From an uncultured Litoreibacter sp. (GTDB taxonomy: Bacteria; Pseudomonadota; Alphaproteobacteria; Rhodobacterales; Rhodobacteraceae), in the NCBI GenBank assembly GCA_947493265.1, contig CANLQL010000001.1:558001-622000 (forward strand): 64,000 bases of DNA. Direction: 5' to 3'. Numbering within the stretch: position 1 is the first letter of the stretch; every line of letters starts with the position of its first letter. Below the pieces are notes generated by a model. The model worked only from the letters and a program-made list of their open reading frames with translations. It was not told where the DNA came from and did no database searches. Positions 1 through 8,170 of this stretch are shown piece by piece. The translations under genes were made by a program, and so were the position numbers.

Positions 1-29
1 CAACTCACGTTGGTGTGAAAAAATATGGC

Positions 30-1385
30 CTAGGATACCGATCCTATGCCTGCCTCCAACGCATCTAGCAGCCTTTGAATCTCGGCCTCCGTGATGACGA
101 GCGGTGGTGACATGAAGATGTTGTTGCCGCCAACCCGCACCATTGCGCCGTTTGCATATGTGGTCTCAAACACCCGTGAGATCGTTGCGGGATCCAGCGG
201 TGTCTTCGCCTCCCGGTCGGAGACAAATTCAACGGCGGCCATCAATCCATGGCCCCCGCGAACGTCGCCGATAACCTCGTATTTCTTCGCAAGCGCCTGC
301 AATCCTGCAAACAGCTGGTCCCCTCTTGGCGTCGCGTTTTCATTGATTTTCAAACGCTGACTTTCGCGGACGCATGCCAGGGCTGCGGCAGAACCTACGG
401 GATGGGCCGAATACGTGTAGCCGTGGAAAATGCTGGCCACGTCTGGGCCACCGGTTTCAAACACATCTGCGAAAGCTTCGCTGACCATGCAGGCGCCGAA
501 CGGGAAATAGCCTGAGGTGATGCCCTTGGCCATGGTCATCATGTCAGGCTGAACACCCCAATGGCGCGACCCTGACCAATCGCCTGTCCGGCCGAAACCT
601 GTGATCACTTCGTCTGCAATCATCAAGATGCCATAGCGGGTACAAACCTCGCGCATTTTCGGCATGTAGGTTTCTGGCGGGACGATCACGCCGCCTGCGC
701 CTTGAATGGGTTCCATGATGAAAGCGGCGATTGTCTCCGCGCCCTGGAATTCGATTTCATCAACCGCCGCAGCAACACAAAGGTCCGCGAGTTTTGCCGG
801 ATCGGTTTCCCCAAATGGGTTGCGGTAGGCATAGGGCGTCGTCAGGTGGAAACACCCGGGCATCAGCGGTTCATAGTTGATCCGGAAGCGGTTATTTCCA
901 TTGACCGAGGCACCACCAAAATGGGTGCCGTGGTACCCTTTCTTGAGGCTCAGGAACTTCGTCCGGCCGGGATTGCCTCTGACTTTGTGGTACTGCCGCG
1001 CAAGACGCAGGGCGGTTTCAACGGAATCGGAGCCACCTGAGGTGAAAAAGGCCCGTGCCATACCGTCCGGCGCGTACATTTCGCGCAATTCGTAGCTTAG
1101 CTCAATCGCAGGTTCGTTCGTTGTGCCAGCAAATCCGGAGTAATATGGAAGCGTCTGAACCTGATCCGCAATTGCTTTCTTAATCGGGTCACAGGAATAG
1201 CCAACATTCACGCACCAAAGCCCGCCGACGCCGTCGATAACCTGATTGCCTTCGCTGTCTGTGATGGTGGAGCCTTCCGCAGTTGTGATAATCCGCGGTG
1301 GGTTTTGTTGAACAGCCCCGGGATGCCCCATCGGATGCCATATGTGGCGCGCATTGTTTTCCTGCAAAAAGTTTGAGTCTTTCAC
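30..1385 (-). CDS. Class III (omega) aminotransferase, PLP-dependent
   Basis: 451-residue fold-type I aminotransferase of the omega-amino acid:pyruvate family, transferring an amino group between an omega-amine or amino acid and a keto acid in the cytoplasm. Visible: the TSGGSDSVETA cofactor-phosphate loop (about residues 115-125), the DEVITGFGRTG motif (258-268) and the Schiff-base lysine at K287 in MTMAKGITSG. Length is normal for the family. The start is a GTG at 1385 with GGGAGG five bases upstream, so the annotation must not insist on ATG. It diverges from the S49 protease operon across about 140 bases. The substrate (beta-alanine, putrescine, taurine or other) cannot be told from sequence alone. 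Confidence 0.9.
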   Translation of the reverse strand: MKDSNFLQENNARHIWHPMGHPGAVQQNPPRIITTAEGSTITDSEGNQVIDGVGGLWCVNVGYSCDPIKKAIADQVQTLPYYSGFAGTTNEPAIELSYELREMYAPDGMARAFFTSGGSDSVETALRLARQYHKVRGNPGRTKFLSLKKGYHGTHFGGASVNGNNRFRINYEPLMPGCFHLTTPYAYRNPFGETDPAKLADLCVAAAVDEIEFQGAETIAAFIMEPIQGAGGVIVPPETYMPKMREVCTRYGILMIADEVITGFGRTGDWSGSRHWGVQPDMMTMAKGITSGYFPFGACMVSEAFADVFETGGPDVASIFHGYTYSAHPVGSAAALACVRESQRLKINENATPRGDQLFAGLQALAKKYEVIGDVRGGHGLMAAVEFVSDREAKTPLDPATISRVFETTYANGAMVRVGGNNIFMSPPLVITEAEIQRLLDALEAGIGSVS

Positions 1386-1526
1386 GGCAACCTCCCGAAT
1401 TCATTTGATCCAAGCGTCGGGCAGGAACGGAAATAGCGCAAGCGAAATTGCGACAGATTTGCATGGTTTCGGGACCATTTCGCCCAGACCCTTGTTTGGA
1501 TGGGGTGCGGCCTCTACATCACGTCC

Positions 1527-2324
1527 ATGAAAAGATGGATCCCTTTTGTTAAAAGCCCGCCCCATGTTGCCGTTGTGCGGATGTCTGGTGTGATTGCCGC
1601 AGGCGGTCGCGGTGCGTTGAACGACGCAGGTCTTGCAGATCAATTGGCCAAGGCGTTTCGCAAAGGCAAACCAAAAGCGGTCGCGCTGTTGATCAATTCC
1701 CCAGGCGGATCGCCGGTGCAAAGTTCCCTTATTGGGGCGCGTATCCGGCGTTTGGCGCAAGAGCATGAGGTCAAGGTGTACGCTTTTGTCGAAGACGTTG
1801 CGGCGTCCGGTGGCTATTGGCTTGCAGCCGCTGCGGATGAGATTTGGGTCGATGACAGCTCCATCGTTGGATCCATCGGCGTTATTTCCGCGAGTTTCGG
1901 GTTCCACGAGTTGATGGCCAAGAACGGCATTGAACGACGTGTGCATACGGCCGGCAAAGATAAATCGATGTTGGATCCGTTCCGGCCCGAGCGTCCCGCG
2001 GATGTCAAACGTCTGAAGGCGCTGCAGCAGCAGATCCATGATAATTTCATCGAACATGTGCAGACACGGCGGGGTGCTCGCCTTAGCGATGATCAAGACC
2101 TGTTCACTGGTGAGATTTGGGTCGGGGCCTCTGCGATCGACGTGGGTCTTGTTGATGGTGTCGGACATCTTGTTCCAAAGATGAAAGAGCTGTTCGGTGA
2201 AAAGACCCGGTTTTCCGTCTACGGGCCGAAGAAATCCATTTTCCAACGTTTCGGTTCCCGACTGATGTCGGATGCGCTGGCGGAGTTGGACGAGAAAGCG
2301 CTTTGGGCGCAGTTTGGTCTGTAG
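1527..2324 (+). CDS. S49 family serine protease (SohB/SppA type)
   Basis: 265-residue ClpP-fold signal-peptide-peptidase-like protease of the short, single-domain kind. The oxyanion region INSPGGSP lies at residues 57-64, the nucleophile is probably S94 in VAASGGYW, and the likely general-base lysine is in AGKDKS (about 144-146). An ATG at 1500 is also in frame, but the ATG at 1527 (MKRWIPFVKS) fits the family N-terminus better. No clear cleavable signal peptide; probably membrane-associated. First gene of a close-packed operon: the next start codon follows the stop with no gap. Substrate unknown; the family degrades leftover signal peptides or membrane protein fragments. Confidence 0.88.
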   Translation: MKRWIPFVKSPPHVAVVRMSGVIAAGGRGALNDAGLADQLAKAFRKGKPKAVALLINSPGGSPVQSSLIGARIRRLAQEHEVKVYAFVEDVAASGGYWLAAAADEIWVDDSSIVGSIGVISASFGFHELMAKNGIERRVHTAGKDKSMLDPFRPERPADVKRLKALQQQIHDNFIEHVQTRRGARLSDDQDLFTGEIWVGASAIDVGLVDGVGHLVPKMKELFGEKTRFSVYGPKKSIFQRFGSRLMSDALAELDEKALWAQFGL

Positions 2325-2510
2325 ATGATCCTCAAGATCATGAGCCTTTTTCTGATCGGCATGATGGTCTTGGCCATGTTCGGCAAATTACGTTTGCCAA
2401 AAATTAAGAAACCCAACCTGGGTTTGGCCTCACGGTCGAAATGCAAAAAATGCGGCATGCCAAGGATCGGCAAAGGTCCATGCCCCTGTGAGGACAAAAC
2501 AAGGATATGA
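2325..2510 (+). CDS. Small membrane protein with zinc-ribbon-like cysteines
   Basis: 61 residues. An N-terminal hydrophobic helix (about residues 3-20) is followed by a basic stretch and a C-terminal cysteine cluster: C40-x2-C43 and C53-x-C55, a plausible zinc-ribbon or rubredoxin-like knuckle. The ATG directly abuts the TAG of the protease gene and its stop overlaps the next start (ATGA), so it is translated as part of the operon and is a real gene despite its size. I do not recognise a characterised homologue; position suggests an accessory of the protease or of the antiporter. Confidence 0.75.
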   Translation: MILKIMSLFLIGMMVLAMFGKLRLPKIKKPNLGLASRSKCKKCGMPRIGKGPCPCEDKTRI

Positions 2511-3451
2511 ATGAATTCGTGATGGCCGCCGTCGGCCTGGTTTTGCTGTTGCTGGCGGGCGATGCGCTGGTGCGCGGGGCGGTCAACCTGTCGCTGCGGC
2601 TGGGTGTGCCCGCACTGATCGTCAGTTTGACGATTGTCGCGTTCGGGACCTCTGCGCCGGAGCTTTTGATCTCTGTTCAAGCTATTCTTGATGGCGTGCC
2701 GGGGATCGCCATCGGGAATGTCGTCGGTTCTAACACAGCCAATGTTCTTCTTGTCCTAGGCATACCCGCTTTGGCAGCGGGTCTTGCGACCGCCGGGGCG
2801 GATACGACAAAAACCTATATAATGATGATCGGGGCGACAGCCCTTTTCATCGGGCTTAGCTTCTTTGGGCCGCTAACTTGGTGGCACGGTTTGGTGCTTT
2901 TGGCGGGTCTAACCTACATGCTGCTGGACGCCTTTTTCGAAGCGCGTGGCCATATGGGCGACAAAGAAGAACAGCCGGAAGGGGCTGATCCTTCAATGCG
3001 CGGGTGGAAGATCGCGTTCTTTTTGATCGCAGGCCTGATCGGGTTGCCGCTTGGGGCAGAATTGCTTGTGCGCGGCTCTGTGGTGATTGCGCGGGATTTC
3101 GGGGTCTCGGAAACCGTGATCGGTTTGACGCTTGTGGCGATCGGAACGTCTTTGCCGGAACTGGCCACCACTGTCATGGCAGCGATCCGTAAATCCGGCG
3201 ACGTCGCACTGGGCAATGTCATCGGCTCAAACCTGTTTAATTTGCTAGGTATCATGGGTGTCGCGGCACTTGTCGGCCCGATCCCTGTGCCCGCAGAATT
3301 CCTACGGTTTGATCTTTGGGTGATGCTTGGTGCGTCGCTCTTGATTGCGCCGATTGTGTTTTACCGGACCAATATCGGACGTGGTTGGGGTTTTGTTTTG
3401 GCCGGACTTTATGTCATCTACCTCTGGGTTGTTCTGCAAATCGGAGGCTAA
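2507..3451 (+). CDS. Calcium/sodium antiporter (CaCA superfamily, YrbG-like)
   Basis: 314-residue inner-membrane cation exchanger. The two inverted alpha repeats are plain: TIVAFGTSAPEL (42-53) with GNVVGSN (70-76), and TLVAIGTSLPEL (208-219) with GNVIGSN (236-242). The acidic residue in each GTS-PE segment is the expected cation ligand. About ten hydrophobic segments, with an acidic cytoplasmic loop near residues 145-165. Start codon overlaps the previous stop by four bases, so it is translationally coupled to the small zinc-ribbon gene. Role: Ca2+ (or other cation) extrusion driven by Na+ or H+; the actual ions are inferred from the family. Confidence 0.92.
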   Translation: MNEFVMAAVGLVLLLLAGDALVRGAVNLSLRLGVPALIVSLTIVAFGTSAPELLISVQAILDGVPGIAIGNVVGSNTANVLLVLGIPALAAGLATAGADTTKTYIMMIGATALFIGLSFFGPLTWWHGLVLLAGLTYMLLDAFFEARGHMGDKEEQPEGADPSMRGWKIAFFLIAGLIGLPLGAELLVRGSVVIARDFGVSETVIGLTLVAIGTSLPELATTVMAAIRKSGDVALGNVIGSNLFNLLGIMGVAALVGPIPVPAEFLRFDLWVMLGASLLIAPIVFYRTNIGRGWGFVLAGLYVIYLWVVLQIGG

Positions 3452-3452
3452 G

Positions 3453-4211
3453 ATGATCACAGGGCGTGCGTTGGTCACCCGCGCAACAGATATAATCGGA
3501 CGCGCGGTTGCTTTATCACTGGCGGAATCTGGCTTTGATGTCGCGTTGCAGATCGACGGAGACGAGGCCTCTGAAACAGACGATTTGCTTGCACAGATTA
3601 GGTCAAAAGGCCGCAAGGCTGCCGTGTTTGAGCTTTCACTTCTCGACCCGGACACTGTCGCGATTTTGATCGATCAGGCCCGTGATGTGCTTGGTGGCGA
3701 CATCACCGTTTTGGTCAATAACGCCGCTGAATACGCCCAAGACGGAATGGATAGCGCAACAGCGGACAGTTTTGATGCGCATATAGCGGCAAATTTGAAA
3801 ACGCCTTTCTTGCTGACCAAATCAATGGAGGCCCAAAAGCTGCCAGTCGGGGAGGACGGAACGGGGGAGCCGACACCGTCAGGTTTGATTGTGAACATTA
3901 TTGGCCAGCAGGTTGGAAAGGCCACGACAGCGCATCTGACAAGCAGCATGGCGGCGGCGGGACTGGTCGCACTTACCCGATCAAGCGCGTTGGAACTGGC
4001 CCCGGGCGTGCGTGTGAACGCAATTGCGATGGACCACTCTGTCCGGGAGGTTCGGGAGCTGCAGTCGCAAACCGTGGACCCATGGCTCGCAACCCGGCCC
4101 TTTGAACCGCCGAACCCGCAAGAGATTGTGGAGGCTTTGACCTTCTTCCTGAAGACACCGGTTGTCACAGGTCAGGTTCTGAGCGTTGAAGGCCGGAAAA
4201 AATTCGTTTGA
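3453..4211 (+). CDS. SDR-family protein with lost catalytic residues
   Basis: 252 residues with the Rossmann-type SDR fold: NN-AA motif at 89-92 and the VRVNAIAMD strand near 225-233. The cofactor loop is degenerate (TRATDIIGRA instead of TGxxxGxG) and the active site is gone: the YxxxK positions read L162 and M166, and the upstream catalytic serine position is isoleucine/glycine (about 150-151). In related bacteria a normal pteridine-reductase-like SDR sits at this spot before uvrC. The ATG at 3453 follows the antiporter TAA by one base, making it the last gene of the 1527-4211 operon. Probably a non-enzymatic or altered-function homologue; reading frame is intact. Confidence 0.82.
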   Translation: MITGRALVTRATDIIGRAVALSLAESGFDVALQIDGDEASETDDLLAQIRSKGRKAAVFELSLLDPDTVAILIDQARDVLGGDITVLVNNAAEYAQDGMDSATADSFDAHIAANLKTPFLLTKSMEAQKLPVGEDGTGEPTPSGLIVNIIGQQVGKATTAHLTSSMAAAGLVALTRSSALELAPGVRVNAIAMDHSVREVRELQSQTVDPWLATRPFEPPNPQEIVEALTFFLKTPVVTGQVLSVEGRKKFV

Positions 4212-4549
4212 ATCGACGTATTTAAGTGTCAGAGAACACTCCTGCCATTCGCCATTTTCGGGGATAAGATTGCAAGTTTTCCACTCTTGACGCTTGAGTA
4301 ACAGTTCTTTGACCCAAATCCGTTTGTTTTCAATTGGTTGGCACTTTTGAATTAAAATATCATTTAAAAACAATGGCTTGAAAAAGTGCCTAAAAATTAA
4401 GCAAATCGTAAGACTCGCTCTTTTTGAACGAAAAATCCGGCATGTCCAAAACTTTCCCCCAAGCTTATCCACAGGAATAGTGGACAGGTTTTTGCTTGAA
4501 CCCAAACGCGCCCCATTGCAGAGCGGCGGAGAATCACGAAACTGGTGAC
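4212..4549. promoter_or_regulatory. AT-rich 338-base leader before uvrC
   Basis: No credible ORF. It is clearly more AT-rich than its surroundings (about 4320-4420). It holds a 9-bp inverted repeat GGCACTTTT (4340-4348) / AAAAGTGCC (4382-4390) around a 33-base AT-rich centre, a small hairpin AGTGT/ACACT after the SDR stop (4225-4240), and a perfect DnaA-box-type nonamer TTATCCACA at 4465-4473, whose TCCAC is mirrored by GTGGA just downstream. It probably contains the uvrC promoter; a small RNA is possible but unproven. Confidence 0.5.
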
Positions 4550-6445
4550 ATGGCCGATCAAGAAACATCAAAAAATGAGACTCCAGACAGCGACCTGAAG
4601 GGCCACGCCTGCATTCAGTCCTATCTCAATACGCTGGACGGTAGCCCGGGTGTTTACCGGATGCTGGATGCACAAAACCGGGTTCTTTACGTGGGCAAGG
4701 CGCGCAATCTCAAAAAACGTGTGTCGAGCTATGCAAAGCCATCGGGGCATTCGTCGCGGATCGCACGGATGATCTCTGAAACGACATCGATGATGTTTCT
4801 AACCACGCGCACGGAAACGGAAGCGCTGCTGCTGGAGCAGAACCTGATCAAGCAGTTAAAGCCGAAATTCAACGTGCTGTTGCGCGACGACAAAAGCTTC
4901 CCGAATATTCTGGTGGCCAAGAACCATGGCTTTCCGCAGATCAAAAAACACCGGGGTGCCAAGCGCGAAAAGGGCGATTACTACGGACCTTTTGCCAGCG
5001 CTGGGGCGGTGAACCGGACGTTGAATCAGCTTCAGAAAGTGTTCTTGCTGCGCAATTGCACCGACGCCACCTTTGAAACCCGGTCGCGCCCGTGCCTTTT
5101 GTATCAGATCAAGCGCTGTTCTGCGCCGTGTGTCGGCTATATTTCTGAAGGCGATTACGGGGCATTGGTACAAGACGCGGAACGGTTCTTGTCCGGGCGG
5201 TCGACCCATATTCAAGAACAGTTGGCCCAGCAGATGCAAACCGCGTCTGAAGAGATGGAGTTCGAACGGGCGGCTGCTTTGCGGGACCGCATTCGCGCGC
5301 TGACGCAGGTGCAGGCGGCGCAAGGCATCAACCCGAAATCTGTGCCAGAGGCCGATATCGTGGCGTTGCATCTGGATCATGGGCAGGCCTGTGTGCAGGT
5401 GTTTTTCATCCGGGCGAACCAGAACTGGGGCAATCGCGACTATTACCCCAAGACGGCAAATGCGGCTGAGCCTGAAATCCTCGAAGCGTTTCTGGGTCAG
5501 TTTTATGGTGACAAGGAACCGCCCCGCCAGATCATCCTGAGCCATGGGATCGACGATCAGGATCTGATGGAGGAACTGCTGAGCGAAAAGGCGGGCCGAA
5601 AGGTGGAACTTGTTGTCCCACAAAGGGGCGAGAAGATGGAGCTTGTCGCCGGGGCCACACGCAACGCCCGTGAAAGTCTTGCGCGGAAAATGTCGGAGAC
5701 GGCGACCCAAGGCAAATTGCTGCAGGGGCTGGCCGAGGCTTTCGATCTAGATGCGCCGCCCCACCGGATCGAGGTTTATGACAACTCCCATATTCAAGGC
5801 ACCAACGCTGTAGGTGGAATGATCGTTGCTGGCGCGGAAGGGTTTCTGCGCAACCAGTACCGCAAGTTCAATATCCGTGGTGATGACCTGACCCCAGGCG
5901 ACGATTTCGGGATGATGAAAGAGGTTCTGACCCGCCGCTTCAAACGGCTGTTAAAAGAAGACCCGGACCGAAAGACGGAAAGCTGGCCTGATCTTCTGTT
6001 GATCGATGGCGGTGCAGGGCAGGTCAGTGCCGTAGCCGAGATTATGGCTGAGTTGGGTGTTGAAGACATTGCGATGGTTGGGGTTGCGAAAGGGGTCGAC
6101 CGCGACGCGGGCAAGGAAGAATTTCACCGTCGCGGAAAGCGCCCCTTTGCGTTGAAACACAATGATCCGGTTCTTTATTTCGTGCAGCGCTTGCGCGATG
6201 AAGCGCACCGGTTTGCCATTGGAACCCACCGCGCCAAACGCGCAAAAAGCCAGATGAAAAGCCCCTTGGACGAGGTCGGTGGCATTGGTCCAAAGCGCAA
6301 GAAAGCGCTGCTTTTGCATTTTGGGTCCGCCAAGGCAGTGGGGCGTGCAAACCTCGCTGATCTGAAGGCAGTCGAAGGGGTTTCTGCCGCAATGGCGCAA
6401 ACAATTTACGATCACTTCCACGAAGGCGATGGGCAAAAGCCCTAA
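4550..6445 (+). CDS. uvrC: Excinuclease ABC subunit C
   Basis: 631-residue nucleotide-excision-repair nuclease that cuts on both sides of a lesion in the UvrB-DNA complex. Domains in order: GIY-YIG nuclease (GVY at 34-36, YVG at 47-49), cysteine-containing linker ([13 protein letters not shown]), UVR motif that binds UvrB (about 215-250), RNase H-like 3'/5' nuclease domain (YDNSHIQG onward) and a C-terminal tandem helix-hairpin-helix ([22 protein letters not shown]). The frame extends to 4496, but ATG 4550 ([10 protein letters not shown]) is the likelier start. It leads a plus-strand run with pgsA, moaD and moaE. Confidence 0.97.
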   Translation: MADQETSKNETPDSDLKGHACIQSYLNTLDGSPGVYRMLDAQNRVLYVGKARNLKKRVSSYAKPSGHSSRIARMISETTSMMFLTTRTETEALLLEQNLIKQLKPKFNVLLRDDKSFPNILVAKNHGFPQIKKHRGAKREKGDYYGPFASAGAVNRTLNQLQKVFLLRNCTDATFETRSRPCLLYQIKRCSAPCVGYISEGDYGALVQDAERFLSGRSTHIQEQLAQQMQTASEEMEFERAAALRDRIRALTQVQAAQGINPKSVPEADIVALHLDHGQACVQVFFIRANQNWGNRDYYPKTANAAEPEILEAFLGQFYGDKEPPRQIILSHGIDDQDLMEELLSEKAGRKVELVVPQRGEKMELVAGATRNARESLARKMSETATQGKLLQGLAEAFDLDAPPHRIEVYDNSHIQGTNAVGGMIVAGAEGFLRNQYRKFNIRGDDLTPGDDFGMMKEVLTRRFKRLLKEDPDRKTESWPDLLLIDGGAGQVSAVAEIMAELGVEDIAMVGVAKGVDRDAGKEEFHRRGKRPFALKHNDPVLYFVQRLRDEAHRFAIGTHRAKRAKSQMKSPLDEVGGIGPKRKKALLLHFGSAKAVGRANLADLKAVEGVSAAMAQTIYDHFHEGDGQKP

Positions 6446-6488
6446 GCCGGGTCTTTCATCGCCACGCGCGCCGGGGTAGAGCTTAGCA

Positions 6489-7163
6489 ATGACATTCAAC
6501 ATACCCAATATCCTGACGATCCTGCGGCTTTTGGCGGCTCCTGGCGTTGCGGTGATGTTTCTTTATTTCAACCGTCCCTGGGCCGATTGGTTCGCGCTGA
6601 TCTTATTTGTGACAGCGGCGTTGACCGATTGGATCGACGGCTATCTGGCGCGGGCATGGAAACAGGAAAGCAAGTTTGGCGCGATGCTTGATCCAATCGC
6701 CGACAAGGCGATGGTGATTATCGCGCTGCTGGTGATAACGGGCTATGCGGGGATGAACCCGTGGATCTTGATGCCCTCCACCTTGATCCTGTTTCGGGAG
6801 GTTTTCGTTTCAGGTCTGCGGGAATTTCTAGGCTCCACCTCGAAACTTCTGGCGGTTACGAAACTGGCGAAATGGAAAACCACGGCACAAATGGTGGCGA
6901 TTGCAGTGCTGTTTTCCGCGGGGCTGTTCGAACATGAATTGATTGATCGAACTGTCGGTATGAACCAAGAGATTTTTGAGCAGATCATGACTGGCCAGGT
7001 GCCGGACGAGCTTGGTCTAATCTTCTATACGAACGCGATGAATTCGGCTTTCCTTCTTGGCACGATCCTTTTGTGGGTTGCTGCAATCCTGACGCTGATT
7101 ACCGGGTGGGACTATTTCTCCAAGTCGATCCCCTACCTGAAAGAGGAGGGTCAGAATGATTGA
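6489..7163 (+). CDS. pgsA: CDP-diacylglycerol--glycerol-3-phosphate 3-phosphatidyltransferase
   Basis: 224-residue integral membrane enzyme making phosphatidylglycerol phosphate from CDP-diacylglycerol and glycerol 3-phosphate, the committed step to phosphatidylglycerol and cardiolipin. The CDP-alcohol phosphatidyltransferase signature D-G-x2-A-R-x8-G-x3-D-x3-D is complete (DGYLAR ... GAMLDPIADK, about residues 55-78). Several transmembrane helices. Its end overlaps moaD by eight bases, so the two are co-translated although the pathways are unrelated; this order is usual in the group. Confidence 0.96.
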   Translation: MTFNIPNILTILRLLAAPGVAVMFLYFNRPWADWFALILFVTAALTDWIDGYLARAWKQESKFGAMLDPIADKAMVIIALLVITGYAGMNPWILMPSTLILFREVFVSGLREFLGSTSKLLAVTKLAKWKTTAQMVAIAVLFSAGLFEHELIDRTVGMNQEIFEQIMTGQVPDELGLIFYTNAMNSAFLLGTILLWVAAILTLITGWDYFSKSIPYLKEEGQND

Positions 7164-7404
7164 TGTGCTCTATTTTGCGTGGGTGCGGGAACGTATCGGT
7201 CTGCCGAAAGAGCAGCTGGAAACTTCTGCCGCGACGGTTCAGGACCTTGTTGCTGAGCTTAGCGCACGGGAAGATCGTTATGCAGCGGCATTTGCCGATC
7301 TGACGGCATTGCGCTGTGCGGTGGATCAGGAATTGGTGCCCTTTGATACATCGATCGAAGGGGCCCGTGAGGTGGCATTTTTTCCACCGATGACGGGCGG
7401 CTAG
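7156..7404 (+). CDS. moaD: Molybdopterin synthase small subunit
   Basis: 82-residue ubiquitin-like sulfur carrier ending in the diagnostic Gly-Gly (PPMTGG), whose C-terminus is adenylated by MoeB and thiocarboxylated to donate sulfur to precursor Z (cPMP). ATG 7156 lies inside the end of pgsA; its stop is followed with no gap by the moaE start. Works as a heterotetramer with MoaE. Confidence 0.95.
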   Translation: MIDVLYFAWVRERIGLPKEQLETSAATVQDLVAELSAREDRYAAAFADLTALRCAVDQELVPFDTSIEGAREVAFFPPMTGG

Positions 7405-7845
7405 ATGGATATCCGGGTACAGGATGTTGCATTTGACGCGGGGCAGATGCTCAATGAATTTACGGCGCGGCAGGACAATGCCGGTGCCGTTGTCAGCTTC
7501 ACAGGCATCGTGCGCGATGTGGCAGGTGGACTGTCTTCGATGGAGATTGAGCACTATCCAGGCATGACGGAACGCGCGTTGGAAAAGATCGCGCAGGACG
7601 CCATGGCGCGGTGGAACTTGGCGGACGTTCTGATCATACACCGCCACGGATCTTTGGAGCCAAAAGACATCATCATGATGGTGGCCACAGCGTCCAAACA
7701 CCGGGCGGACGCCTTCGCGGCGGCTGACTTTTTGATGGATTTTCTGAAGTCGCGGGCCCCGTTTTGGAAGAAAGAGCGGACCGGTGACAGTGTCGATTGG
7801 GTGGCGTCGAAATCCGAGGATGAGGACGCATTGAAGCGGTGGTAA
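7405..7845 (+). CDS. moaE: Molybdopterin synthase catalytic subunit
   Basis: 146-residue large subunit that inserts two dithiolene sulfurs into cPMP. Family segments are present: FTGIVRD near the N-terminus, IEHYPGM, IIHRHGSLEP and the RADAF / KSRAPFWKKE region carrying the catalytic lysines. Start directly abuts moaD. Its stop is five bases from the stop of the convergent gene on the minus strand. Confidence 0.96.
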   Translation: MDIRVQDVAFDAGQMLNEFTARQDNAGAVVSFTGIVRDVAGGLSSMEIEHYPGMTERALEKIAQDAMARWNLADVLIIHRHGSLEPKDIIMMVATASKHRADAFAAADFLMDFLKSRAPFWKKERTGDSVDWVASKSEDEDALKRW

Positions 7846-7849
7846 ACCC

Positions 7850-8170
7850 TTAGCCTGGCTTATCGATGTAGTTGCGCAATTCTTCGGCCTCTTGCCGCGC
7901 ATCGCGTAATCCGTCCATGGCAGCACGAAGTTCAGCTTCTGTTTGAGACAACTGGTTGGTCAGCTCTGCCTCGCGTTGCTGCATGTAGGTAATTGCCTGA
8001 TCGCGAGATTCTTCCGCGTCGTGAAGCGCTTTCGACATCGTATCCAGCTCTGCGATATCGGCGGTGGAAACTTTGCGGAACCGCTGTACGACCCAACAAG
8101 TAAACCAGCCAACTGAAAATGCCACGAAAAGGATGAACGCTGTGGCGATGATAAACTCGGTTCTATTCAC
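7850..8170 (-). CDS. Single-pass membrane protein with long coiled coil
   Basis: 106 residues: a transmembrane helix at about residues 5-28, then a long heptad-rich, charged coiled-coil segment to the end (repeated E, Q, A, L). Conserved in Rhodobacterales next to the OmpA-family gene but of unknown function. The start is GTG 8170, eight bases inside the preceding ompA-type gene (the GTGAATAG overlap), so it is translationally coupled; the longer frame upstream lacks a sensible N-terminus. Likely partner of the OmpA-family protein at the cell envelope. Confidence 0.75.
   Translation of the reverse strand: MNRTEFIIATAFILFVAFSVGWFTCWVVQRFRKVSTADIAELDTMSKALHDAEESRDQAITYMQQREAELTNQLSQTEAELRAAMDGLRDARQEAEELRNYIDKPG

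Noticed and set aside
4465-4473. Replication origin at the perfect DnaA box
   Set aside because: It is a single box without a cluster, and no dnaA, parAB or other origin-linked genes are close.
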